DNA of 64,000 nucleotides. It comes from Oreohelix idahoensis (taxonomy: Eukaryota; Mollusca; Gastropoda; Stylommatophora; Oreohelicidae). Location: assembly GCA_024509875.1 (NCBI GenBank), contig JAMPIV010008506.1, forward strand, positions 101,899-165,898, read 5' to 3'. Under the pieces are notes generated by a model. The model was not told where the DNA came from, searched no databases, and saw only the letters and a list, made by a program, of their open reading frames with translations. Both the position numbers and the translations under genes were made by a program. Below are positions 21,797 through 31,752 of this stretch, one piece after another; the first letter of the stretch is position 1; each line of letters starts with the position of its first letter.

Positions 21797-22752
21797 GTCC
21801 AGCCTACGCAGTTTTGTTGTGTTGAGAATCACATTTTACAGTTGCAAGAACATTTGTTTGACCACATCAACACCAGTAGGACAGCTATACAATCAATGTC
21901 AGCTTGACCTGTTCTGACAAGTGTAGCAATATCTGGGTCAGCACTTGTTGACATTTGGCACAGTACAGTCAGGATTCTAAACTAGTGATTGTTTATCCTG
22001 CTGAAATAGAAGAGCAATGTTGAACTTAAAGTGCAAATTTCATCGTTGGATCTTCTTATGTGCTCAAAAAAAAATTGAACAGTGTAACAATTAGAAAGCA
22101 AATCTATTACTCAATAAAGTGGTAGTCTAATTTGTTAAAACTGAGCATACAGTACAATACATTACAACTGCAACACATTTCATTATATGATACACACATT
22201 GATGATTTATATGTATTTATGTTTATATATTATTTGTTTATATGTGTGATTGTTATGTGTTTGCGGGCCTGGATGGGAGGTGACTAGAACAGGAAATACC
22301 AAGTGATATTGGTCTTGTTCTGGCGTTCTATAGGGAGCAATTTCTTAATTGAAATTTGCATGCAACATAGTTTGCAAATATTTGGTTAGTTGTGACGACT
22401 GTTTCATATTTGTATTTGTAACATTTTTCTGTTCTTTATTTTTGTTTGATTTGTTTGTATAATTGTAGGTCTCATCTTTCCTTTCATTTCAGTTCTTTAC
22501 ACCCTTATGTTTATACACTGTGGCGTTATTTGTCTTGTTATCTTATTGCAGTTATCATCACAGATTCTGTGATCATTTTTTTTCATTTCTCCTATTTAAT
22601 TTAATTTGATCTCTGCAAATGTTTTCAGATTGTCTTTTCTTGTTTGTCCTTTGTAATGTCTTTAGTTGACATATGACATAGGAGGTATAGTTGAATACAC
22701 TTATATTATAGTACAGATCAGTACTTTATGATTATTATTGTTATAAAACAAA

Positions 22753-23040
22753 GTATACAAGACCTTTGTAAGGCTTGTCTCCCAAAGTGATTGGTATAGG
22801 AAATATTATTTTCCACAGGTACTCAAGTGATCATTGATTACATTAAGGTATACAAGACCTTTATAAGGCTTGTCTCCCACAGTATTTGAGATATACAGTT
22901 ATTGTTTTCCACAGGTACTCAAGTTATCATTGGTTATATGATAAACAAAATAACCATACAGGTTTTTCACTAAGACTAAGTCTATGATATAGACTTGTCT
23001 CCCATTAAAGTGAAATAAGGTAATTTATTTACTTTTTCAG
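22753..23040 (+). repeat. Leader tandem repeat with splice-acceptor-like ends
   Basis: A 96-bp unit starting GTATACAAGACCTTT occurs twice (from 22753 and 22849), followed by a decayed third that keeps only ACTTGTCTCCCA. Each ends in a pyrimidine-rich stretch and CAG: TTATTTTCCACAG at 22818, TTGTTTTCCACAG at 22914, TTTACTTTTTCAG at 23040. The last lies 22 bases before the ATG of the first ORF. They look like 3' splice sites; use is inferred, not shown. Confidence 0.7.
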
Positions 23041-23062
23041 GTTTCTGATTTAAGAAGACAAG

Positions 23063-23653
23063 ATGGCTACATTAGATTACTTTATTGCACAAGGAAAATC
23101 TCTTGATAAGACTGGAAAAGAGTTAGAAGAATGGGCAACTGCTCAATTTGCTATTGTATTAAAATCAGAAGAGAAAAAACAAAAAGATGAGAATAAATGG
23201 AAAGCAGAAATTGAACAAAAGAAGATAGATGCTGAGAATTTCAGATTGCAGATGCAAGCTGAGGAAAGAAAAGCTGCTGCTGAGGAGAGAAAAGCTGCGG
23301 CTGAGGAGAGAAAACTTCAAATAGAAGAAAAAAAATTAGAAGCTGCTGCTGCTGCTGAAGACAGAAAAGCTGCTGCTGCTGCTGCTGAAGAGAGAAAAGC
23401 TCTGGCTGAAGAAAAAAGATTAGAAAAAGAAGCTGATGCTGCTGCTGATCTAAAGAAATTGCAGATGCAAGTGGAGGAAAGGAGATTTGATGCAGAACAG
23501 AAGAAATTAGAAGCTGCTGCTGCAGCTGAACAGAAGAAATTAGAAGCTGCTGCAGAACAGAGAAGATTAGATAGAGAAGCTGAAGAGAGAAAAGCAATAA
23601 GAGAACATGAATTTGAGTTAGAGAAATTAAAATTGAAATTGAGACAAGTATGA
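23063..23653 (+). CDS. Element B coiled-coil ORF upstream of gag
   Basis: 196 residues beginning MATLDYFIAQGKSLDKTGKE, then a long charged helix with many repeats of AEERKAAAEER and EQKKLEAAAA type. The composition is almost all Ala, Glu, Lys and Arg with hydrophobics at coil spacing, so a long coiled coil is predicted. Its TGA stop overlaps the gag ATG as ATGA (23650-23653), which would favour termination-reinitiation. Element C has a similar N-terminal coil (48478-48150), so it is a conserved part of these elements, perhaps an N-terminal gag domain for particle assembly. No enzymatic motif. The repeated GCTGCTGCT codons could expand or contract by slippage. Confidence 0.8.
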   Translation: MATLDYFIAQGKSLDKTGKELEEWATAQFAIVLKSEEKKQKDENKWKAEIEQKKIDAENFRLQMQAEERKAAAEERKAAAEERKLQIEEKKLEAAAAAEDRKAAAAAAEERKALAEEKRLEKEADAAADLKKLQMQVEERRFDAEQKKLEAAAAAEQKKLEAAAEQRRLDREAEERKAIREHEFELEKLKLKLRQV

Positions 23654-24720
23654 GTAATGTTAATCAGGCATCTAGTGGTAATGTTAAACCCTTTGTGTAC
23701 AAGGTCAAGGTACCAGCGTTCAACCCTGCCAGTGATGACATAACATTTTGGCTTTCTAGATTTGAACGGGCTTGTCGAGCTCATAATGTTGACAAATCAC
23801 AGTATGTGAATCAGTTGTCTGAAAATCTAAAAGGGGAGTCTCTGAGTAAGTTATATTTCGTTGAAGAGGCCGACAAGGATAATTATGATGCTATTAGGGC
23901 ATCTCTGATAAAGAAATATCAGCTGCCTGAGGAAGGTTATCGTCTTTTGTTTAAAACAATGAGACCGGAAGTAGGTGTAGAATTCTCAGAATTCATCTCA
24001 AAAGCACAAATTACACTTTCACGATGGATTGAATTATCCAAAATAGAGAAAACATTTGATGGTCTTACGGATTTATTGCTAAGAGACAAGGTCATGTCTT
24101 CGGTAAATAAATCATTCCTAGAGTTCTTACATGAGCGTAAACCTAGTACATTAAAGCAAATGGAAGAATATTGTGACCAGTATGCCACAGCACACCCTGA
24201 CATGATTCTTAGTAACTCTAATATTAAAGAGAGTATGCCAGTTGCTTCGGCAACAGAATATAATCAGAATTACTCACACAAATTCCAAGGAGCTAAAAAT
24301 AAATTTGATAAAAAGGTTAATTGGAATAAGTATCAAAACCAAGATAACCACTCAAATCAGGGTTCTTCTTCGAAGAACTGGAATCGGGCTGATAGTCCTC
24401 GACACGCGAGGGGTACCCATAATTTTAGACATTCTCGAAAGGGGAGTAGCTATAGGAACTACCCAAGTGCTTCATGGAGAGAAAAGAACCAATATTACAG
24501 GGATACTCAGTATAATGAGCGTGATGATTATGATCATGAATATTATGATTCAAACCCAAATAGGGGTTATAAAAGAGGAAATAATAATTATAGAGACAAT
24601 TATAACCGAGGTAGATCACAACACAAAAGACATGGTAAATCTTATTACCAGGCTAACTCTGCACAACAGGAGTTCCACGACGCCGGTAATCAGAATAATG
24701 ATAAAAAAAGACTCCAATAG
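23650..24720 (+). CDS. gag: Element B gag
   Basis: 356 residues. Residues about 15-180 look like a Ty3-type Gag capsid (ITFWLSRFERACRAHNVD, LSENLKGESLSKLYF, FSEFISKAQITLSRWIEL, LREKVM-like LLRDKVMSSVNKSFLEFL). The rest is a basic Asn/Arg/Tyr/Ser-rich tail (repeated NYRDNYNRGR, HKRHGKSY) with no CCHC knuckle; such an RG/RS-rich tail may bind RNA instead. Start is the ATG overlapping the previous stop. Pol starts in another frame near 24698, around a run of seven As (AATGATAAAAAAAGA) shortly before the gag stop; to enter pol a ribosome must shift +1 or reinitiate at the ATG at 24698. Confidence 0.85.
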   Translation: MSNVNQASSGNVKPFVYKVKVPAFNPASDDITFWLSRFERACRAHNVDKSQYVNQLSENLKGESLSKLYFVEEADKDNYDAIRASLIKKYQLPEEGYRLLFKTMRPEVGVEFSEFISKAQITLSRWIELSKIEKTFDGLTDLLLRDKVMSSVNKSFLEFLHERKPSTLKQMEEYCDQYATAHPDMILSNSNIKESMPVASATEYNQNYSHKFQGAKNKFDKKVNWNKYQNQDNHSNQGSSSKNWNRADSPRHARGTHNFRHSRKGSSYRNYPSASWREKNQYYRDTQYNERDDYDHEYYDSNPNRGYKRGNNNYRDNYNRGRSQHKRHGKSYYQANSAQQEFHDAGNQNNDKKRLQ

Positions 24721-27700
24721 TGTAGCAAATTCCGCTTTCGATTTTGCTAGAGCATCTGAGTGTTCGCAATGCAAAACATTATTCGATCCAACCACAGTTT
24801 CTACTTTAAGCTGCGGTCACCCGCTTCCCGCTCTCCCTGCGTCAATCGCGCATAATGGAAGGGGTGCTCTTGTTTTCAATAGAGGCCTAATAGATGGTAC
24901 TCCGGTATCAATTCTTTTCGATTCGGGGTGCACTACCATCGGAGTGAGGCAATCACTCGTAAATCTTTCTCGAGCTACAGGCAATGTAGTCAAATGTGTA
25001 ACATTTGGTGGCACATTGGAGAAGTACTCCACTGCCATTATCAATATTGCTACGCCTTTCTTTACAGGAGAGGTGCAAGCATGTCTCTTGCCGAATCCGA
25101 TCGCTGATCTTATCATCGGTCGCATTCATGGAGTGAAAGAATGCACTCCACAGCAAATTTCTAATTGGGAAAATGTTAATATGCAATCTGCTAATGCAGT
25201 AATCACTAGGGCTCAAGCTCTCAATATGCCGCAATCTTCACATTCTGAAGATAATGATGCGCAGATCCAAGATGATCCCTTGGAGATTTCCCATGATTCC
25301 TTTATAAAACAGCAGGAAGATGATCCTACTCTAAAGAAATTCTTTACTCTGGCAACAAAAGGTGATCCGAATAAGGATACAAATCGTAAATCTTGGATTA
25401 CGATGAAGAATGGCGTACTTGTACGTATGGTACAAGACTCCGCTAAGTCCATTCATGCTCAAATCCTTGTGCCTAAAAATATGAGAGTTAAAATCTTACA
25501 GCACGCTCATGATTCGCAGTGTGCTGGACATATGGGTTTTTCCCGTACTAAAGCTAGAGTTCTTGAATCTTTCTTTTGGCCTGCTGTGAATAAGGACATA
25601 CGAATCTATTGTCGATCTTGTAAAGTATGTCAAGAGATTAAATCCAGAGGTCCACGCCATGATGCACCTATTCAGGCTGCAGACATTCCCATTCGACCAT
25701 TTCAAAAAATGGCGATAGACATCACTGGTCCATTTAAGATAAAGTCTGCTAGAGGACACCAATTTATTTTGACGTGTGTTGATATGTGCACACGTTGGCC
25801 GGAGGCTGTTCCTCTAAAGAGCATAACTACTGCTGATGTCGCAGATGCTCTTTGGTTAATATTTTCTCGTCTGGGATTTCCAGCAGAAATATTATCCGAC
25901 CATGGTACCCAACTCATATCGGATACCATGTCTCAAGTAATGTCGACTCTTAAGATAGAGAGATCGCTGAGTAGTATTTATCATCCTATGTCCAATGGGA
26001 TGGTGGAGCGCCTGAATAGAACTCTGAAAAACCTACTAGGTAAGATAACAGAAGATCATCCTCAGGATTGGGATAGGGTTTTACCCGCGGCTCTCTTTGC
26101 ATATAGAGAGGTCGCCAACGAACATACAGGATTTTCTCCCTTTGAACTTGTCTTTGGCGCGAAACCGCGAGGTCCTATGTCCTTACTTCATGATCTTATA
26201 ACTGCTGATAATATTGTCGATGACACAAAATCCTCTTATGAATATGTCACCGCACTTAGACACAAGATTATTGAAGCATGCAAATTGGCAACTGCTTCTT
26301 CTGAATTTGCGAAACAGAAGGCAAGGGAATTTGCCAATAAAAAGAGATGCTTGCGACAACTTTGTCCAGGTGACAAAGCATTTGTCTTGCTACCTTGTAG
26401 GGAAAATAGACTTCTTATTTCTTGGAAAGGTCCGTACGATATAATATCAAAAGTTTCCGATGTTGACTATATCGTCGATATTGACGGGAAGCGTAAAACC
26501 TTCCACATCAACATGCTCACGGAATTCCATGAACGTCCGGATTATTTACAACCTGTGTTCCAGGCAACGGACGATTTTCCAGTCCAACATGGACAGTACT
26601 CATCTCTGTCAGTAATACAGGATGAGGAAACGAGTTTCTCGGAGGTAAATCTACCTTTTCCAATGATTCCTCTTCACTCTAATGAATCATGGAAAGATGT
26701 TGCAATTTCTCCCGAATTATCTCCAGGAGAGCAGAAACAAGTTTCTACTATGTTAGAACAATTTCAGGATGTCCTTACTGACATTCTTGGTCAAACTGAT
26801 GTCATTCAACATGACATTATTCTTACTGACCATAGTCCTATAAGAGTCAGGCCGTATCCTATCCCGACACATTTTCAAGCACAGGTAGAGAAAGAGTTGG
26901 ATGAGATGATAGAGTTAAAAATTATTGAACCATCCACATCAGCATATTCTTCGCCGATGGTTATTGTACGAAAAAAAGACAATAACATACGTCTTTGCGT
27001 GGATTATCGCAAATTGAACCAAGTGACGAAATTTGATGCTGAACCTATGCCTTTACTAGAAGAGCTACTTACGAGACTATCGAATTCTCATTTCTTTACT
27101 AAACTCGATTTGTCTAAGGGATATTGGCAAGTTCCATTATCCGAACACGCCAAACCGTTTACTGCTTTTTCGACGCCTAGGGGTCTATTCCAATGGAATT
27201 TCATGCCTTTCGGTCTTATGAACGCCCCTGCAACATTCGTACGCATGATGCGTCGAATCCTATCTCATCGCTCAGAAGTCATTGCGTATCTTGATGACAT
27301 CTGTCTTTTCAGTGATACTTGGAACGATCACTATAATGGGATAAATGAACTATTGTCTATCTTACGCGAGCATAACCTGACAGCGAAACCATCGAAAGCA
27401 TGTATTGGTTTTAGCGAAATATCTTTCTTAGGACACCGTGTTGGTCATGGGTTCCTAAAAACAGAAGACCATAATACAAGTAAGATACTTAACATTTCTA
27501 TTCCTAAGACTAAAAAGCAAGTGCGAAGTCTCTTAGGTCTAATACAATTTTATGGACGATTCATTCCGAATCTGTCCTCCATTATGTCACCTCTTTCTTC
27601 CTTGCTAAAGAAAGGGTCTCCTAATGTAGTCCATTGGACTCAAGAATGTCAATCCTCTTTGGATAAGGTTAAAACTATGTTTTCTACTTCACCTATCCTA

Positions 27701-27802
27701 GTATTGCCTTCTAAGGATAAGACATTTATTCTTCGTAGTGACGCTTCATCCACCGGGATTGGAGCAGCACTAATGCAAGAGTACTCTGGAACTCAGCACT
27801 AA
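24698..27802 (+). pseudogene. pol: Element B pol: protease, integrase, RT, start of RNase H
   Basis: The frame is open from 24242, but the part before 24698 is only a shadow of gag. Domains in order, numbered from 24242: protease ILFDSGCTTIGV near 226; integrase zinc domain (HAHDSQCAGHMG ... CRSCKVCQ) 420-460; core aspartates in MAIDITGPF (491) and ILSDHGTQL (553) and glutamate in NGMVERLNRT (588), spaced 35; GPY-type end (ISWKGPYDII) near 729; RT with VDYRKLNQVT, KLDLSKGYWQVPL, FMPFGLMNAPATF, catalytic AYLDDICLF near 1016; then the first RNase H aspartate (LRSDASSTGIGAAL). A 29-bp tandem duplication (27767-27824) then shifts the frame to a stop. All motifs look intact up to there, so it is a recent loss. 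Confidence 0.92.
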
Positions 27803-27824
27803 TGCAAGAGTACTCTGGAACTCT
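27767..27824 (+). repeat. 29-bp tandem duplication inside RNase H
   Basis: Unit starting GCACTAATGCAAGAGTACTC at 27767 and again at 27796; the copies differ only at the last base (A/T). 29 is not a multiple of three, so the reading frame is lost. Confidence 0.95.
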
Positions 27825-28128
27825 GCATCCTGTGATGTATATTTCTCGTAAATTAAATGCCGCAGAGAAGAACTACTCGGTCCTAGACCGTGAATTATTG
27901 GCTATGGTTTGGTCAATCCTTAAACTGCAAAGATTTCTTCTTGGCGCGCATTTCATCATGGAAACTGACCAGAAAGCTCTTACGGCTATTCAGAGTAAAA
28001 ATCTGAAGAGCGCGAGATCAACGCATTACGCAATTGCTCTGCAGCCATTTCATTTTTTGGTGCGAGCTATCCGTGGGTCAGAAAATGTGATGGCAGATAT
28101 TTTGTCTAGATGCCCACATGATTCATAA
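27802..28128 (+). pseudogene. pol: Element B RNase H, C-terminal part
   Basis: 108-residue frame resuming after the duplication: HPVMYISRKLNAAEKNYSV, DRELLAMVWSILKLQRFL, METDQKALTAI, NVMADILSRCP. These are the remaining RNase H motifs, and the ORF ends pol. Separated from the first half only by the frame break; the ATG at its start is fortuitous. Confidence 0.9.
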
Positions 28129-28253
28129 CTGTTAAATTATATACAACTTTGATACAGTTGTTCCTATGTTGAAATGTGTACACATAGGTAATATCATATA
28201 TTGATTGTAACACTACTTAGCGGTTCATTGATATTTATTCACCGCTGATCTTT
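28129..28253 (+). other. Element B 3' untranslated part, no clear polypurine tract
   Basis: Short AT-rich stretch ending GCTGATCTTT against the 3' LTR. Unlike Elements A and C there is no obvious purine run here. The priming site may be weak, shifted or changed. Confidence 0.6.
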
Positions 28254-29820
28254 ACGTTCATTCATTTGTGTATGAAAATGCTGTCTATGGTAAAGCTAGA
28301 TAATTCATGATTGATTCACACTTTTGATTATAGGAGTAATCGTTCTTGATATTGATCCGGCGCATGGATATGACACCCATGTCCGTACTTATTTGTTAGG
28401 GCCAGAAAATATATTAATTTGCTTATTATGTTTATGGCCTGAATTCATATGTATTACATATTATTAGTACAAGTAGAATCAGTCCTATATTGTATATTTT
28501 GGATGGGTAGGCAGGACTATATTCTTGTTATGCCACTCTAGCGGAAGTAGGAGTTGTCTTGACAAGTCGTGATGAGTTCCGAGGTACCGTTTACAATGGC
28601 GGTTACGCATTTTCCAGGGCTGGTATATTCTTCAGTAATTTTGATTTACGAAGTGGTTTTTCTTCTGTAGGAGATTGTGTCTCTACTAGAGCTTGTGTTA
28701 GAGACTCTCCTAATGTACGGTACCATGTATGATTCGGACTCCAGGTAATTCCAGACCCTATTTTTGATGATCTCATGTCGGTTAGACCTAGCTGGAATTT
28801 TGTGCTTCGCAACGCTAGGGTCACGTTTGTATCGACAAAGATGACGGGCTTCCATACAACAATTATGTCTACGTGAAGTAACTGGATTACTGTAGAACTG
28901 TATGGAGAAACTTTAGGAAATCATTCATATGTATTTCGAATTAACTTTGGCTTATATATATACCCTCCTGTGAGCGAGTGAGCGACAACTCAGGAAGGCG
29001 GCCATGTTACATTCCTGTCATCGTATTTTTGAATCACTGTCCAAAGAACGGGGCATGTATCTTACTATTCGGACAGTGGCAAGGAGATCTCAATTTTGAT
29101 AGAAACCCCTTCCATGGTTTCATAATATGATATAAACTGTGAACATAAAGCAACTTTAGTTACTTACCGATCCGCCTTCACTGACGCGCTTAGTCAGATA
29201 GGGGATGCGGCCATTATGTATCATGACATTGGAAGCTATTGATGTACTACCCATTATTTATGAATGTGTTATGACTTGGGATCTACTATGTATGCCTGCA
29301 AATTGATGTGTCAACCTGTACCCATGATTTACTCGTTATGTCTCAGTGTGTGCGTCTAAATAAACTGTGTAAACAAAGATTCCAGCAGTCTGCATTGGTG
29401 CCTTGTAGACACAAGTGAATGAGTGTTTAGATTGGTCAGAACACGAACAGTACACCATTCGCGTTAATCACACTCTACACTTCTACTCCATATATACACC
29501 ATCCTGCGTCGGTTGAATTGACCAAGTTTAGGGCCTGCTTCCCCTGGAGCCTTAGAGGGAAACTACTGCTTACAGCTGCCTTTGCCTTCCCTAACTCAGG
29601 ACTAGGGTGAGTTACCCATTTACAGCTGGGTAGACTGGAGCATGCCTGATCTCAACAACTCTGTACACTACAATGGACATATACAGTAGTGGCACCACAA
29701 ACAACATGTTACAGTGATTGATAGTGGAGCTTTACAGAAGAAAGAGAATACACCACACTTCTTTACAGACTGACACTTTACAGTGGTTTACAGCACTCTA
29801 CAGTGTGAGAGAACTTTACA
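28254..29820 (+). repeat. Element B 3' LTR (1567 bp)
   Basis: Partner of 20210-21776. Followed by ATAG, the target duplication. Confidence 0.93.
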
Positions 29821-29837
29821 ATAGGGTTGAACCGGGT

Positions 29838-30369
29838 CAGGGGCGTACTGGGACCGAAGACGCAGCAAGAGAGATGTATGCAGTCAGCGACTCATAGCTA
29901 GACTGCTTGCGTCAGGGTCAGCGAACCAGAGCTGACCAAGACCCTACTCCACCTCCGAGTGGTGTCCTGGAAACAGGCTGCATCACTGTAGTCTGGCCTA
30001 GAGCCCGCTCTAGTCTGGCCGAGAAAGTAGGGATCGAAGAGGGAAGGCAAACCCGGTCCCAAAAAAATGTCGTGCGGAGGTCGGATGTGTCGGGCCGAAA
30101 GGCGCAAATATCACAGCTTCGCTGTAAACGGCGACACAACGCAACCAACGTCCTTTTCAGGACGAACGAGGAAGAAGAAGAAGGGGCGTACTGAAAGCAT
30201 CTGGCACCCGCAGCGGATCCTATCTTAGGCATGCCATCCCCATAAAGAAAAATACTAGTAATTATATTTTTAACGGTAAGTACTATCATAATAGTGTCAG
30301 ACGGCACCCGCTTCCTGGCTGTCACCCGGGGTGGACCGCCCCCCTCGCACCTCCCTTAGTACGCCACTG
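29838..30369. mobile_element. hAT-type MITE, split by a SINE
   Basis: Ends CAGGGGCGTACT and AGTACGCCACTG are imperfect inverted repeats of hAT type, flanked by the exact 8-bp duplication AACCGGGT (29830-29837 and 30370-30377), the length typical of hAT. Without the SINE and one copy of its target duplication it is 189 bp, too short for a transposase: a non-autonomous element. Confidence 0.9.
29851..30181 (+). mobile_element. SINE with (GAA)n tail inside the MITE
   Basis: 331 bp bounded by the exact 12-bp duplication AGGGGCGTACTG (29839-29850 and 30182-30193). It has no coding capacity, is GC-richer than its surroundings and ends GACGAACGAGGAAGAAGAAGA, close to the GCGAACGAGGAAGAAGA end of the LINE fragment at 7030-7620. 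That shared tail suggests an I-type LINE mobilises it. I could not identify a clean tRNA-type A or B box, so the origin of the head is open. Confidence 0.88.
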
Positions 30370-30377
30370 AACCGGGT

Positions 30378-30751
30378 ATTTCATGCATGAGAAAAAACCT
30401 CATAACTCTTGTGCATGGGCTAAAAACGACGACAGTTATAGATGAAAATGGACAGAAGGCTCTGAACTCTAATAACATTACATTTCAGAGGAGGAAAGTA
30501 GATGGTAAATAGATGGGAGAAATGAATATAAGCTGAAGTAGTTAACGACTTTTGGCAGTAGAAGTACTAAATATATGTCTAAAATAGAAATAATTCTACA
30601 ATCATTAAACATATTTATTGAATGCAATATGTAAAATACATCTACTTTCTTTTCCTTTTACTTTTTATATACATTTTAGTCTGTAAGCGTCCCAGATAAG
30701 GTTAATTATTGGTTTTAAATGATGACGTAAGATTTGTGCTTAAAAAAAACT
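30378..30751. other. AT-rich spacer, no gene seen
   Basis: Nothing recognisable. Confidence 0.5.
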
Positions 30752-31270
30752 ATGTCAACGATTCAAAAGAGTTGTGATCCAATGGATCCCATCTCATTGT
30801 AACATCACCAGCAATGAAGAGGCTGACAAATTGGCAAAGGAAGGTGGAAAGCTACGTCAGCCTGCTGCAAGCATAACTTTCGATGAAGCAAATAGTATAT
30901 CAGAATCAGGTTGCGAGCCAAATGGGATGTAGAGCATCCAGATCACACACAAAAGGATGCATACTACCAGCTCAACAGAAGAGAGCAAGTGGTAATCATC
31001 AGACTACGCATGGGTCACAACAGATTGAGATATCATCTATTCAACAAGCTAAAGATAGGAACTACCGATGAGCATAACTGTGGCACTGACAAAATGACTG
31101 CTGAACATCTGCTTCAAAACTTCCCACACATGTGGAACAGAGAAAACACATATGACCGTAACCAGTAACATTCGCGGAAAAGCTCTACGGAGATGGAAAT
31201 AGCCTCAAGCTGACTACTGCTTTCTTTGAAAACATTCAAGTAGACGTCTGAGAGTGTACGAAGAAGAAGA
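30752..31270 (+). pseudogene. I-type LINE fragment: RNase H tail and C-terminus
   Basis: Two frames: the first has VIQWIPSHCNITSNEEADKL and GGKLRQPAASITFDEA; after a shift near 30910 the second has AKWDVEHPDHTQKDAYYQL, VIIRLRMGHNRLRYHLF and CGTDKMTAEHLLQNFP. Same order as 7030-7620 and 10954-14808, and closer to the former. Ends with GTACGAAGAAGAAGAGG. 5'-truncated and frameshifted. Confidence 0.85.
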
Positions 31271-31752
31271 GGAATTCAGCCTGCTTATTGCGATCTGATA
31301 ATACTATCACCATTCATTACCATAGACTAGAGGTCGGGAACCAGTCGATCTTGATCTACCGCTAGATCCCAGGGGATAATTTGGTAGATATCAAGATGGC
31401 CAAGGAAAAAAAGAAGAATTGTTCACCTAGGTTAATTAAGGACTAGCCCTTTCCTTCCGGCACTTAAAAGTGCGGTGTCCCCAAGTTTACGTTCACAAAA
31501 TTCACAATGAAAACTCGCAAGCTAGTTTACTAAAATTCACTTTATTTGTAAACTGTTTTAGACAGGAAAAGATCTTTGTTTTAAATGAAGTTATAGTTTG
31601 GTAAAATATCATTTTGTTGGAATTTTCCCTCACTCTGTCAATGGAATTGCAGGAAGCAGAACACCCGGCATAGATAAAAGTTACAATAAGGCTGCACTTA
31701 TTCCAGGATCTAAATACTCTAAAACCTGAAAACATGACATGATTTTATCATG
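31271..31752. other. Spacer flanking the 31-bp array
   Basis: No gene. 31330-31400 has TAGAGGTCGGGAACCAGTCG and several GATC/TAGATC words; with ATCCCCACAGCTCC...GTTTACCAACC to the right of the array (32376-32405) this hints that the array expanded inside a small hAT-like element, but the ends are too diverged to insist. Confidence 0.4.

Larger units (their letters stand above)
20206..29824 (+). mobile_element. Element B: Gmr1-like LTR retrotransposon (integrase before RT)
   Basis: Two 1567-bp direct repeats (20210-21776, 28254-29820) bound a 6.5-kb interior, with ATAG at 20206-20209 and 29821-29824 as a 4-bp duplication. Order on the plus strand: LTR, primer site, 1.3-kb leader with tandem repeats, coiled-coil ORF, gag, then pol as protease, integrase, RT, RNase H. 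Ty3-type elements normally have integrase last; integrase before a Ty3-type RT is the mark of the Gmr1-like group described from fish and other deuterostomes. I counted four substitutions between LTRs (near 20592, 21296, 21375, 21477), so insertion was recent. A 29-bp duplication breaks pol. No envelope-like ORF is seen. Confidence 0.93.

Noticed and set aside
24242..24697. First about 150 residues of the 1186-residue ORF
   Set aside because: An open shadow frame over the Asn/Arg-rich gag tail, not a real pol N-terminus.
28129..28253. Envelope-like third ORF after pol in Element B (also considered in Element C)
   Set aside because: No open frame between RNase H and the 3' LTR in either element; they are not retrovirus-like in that sense.
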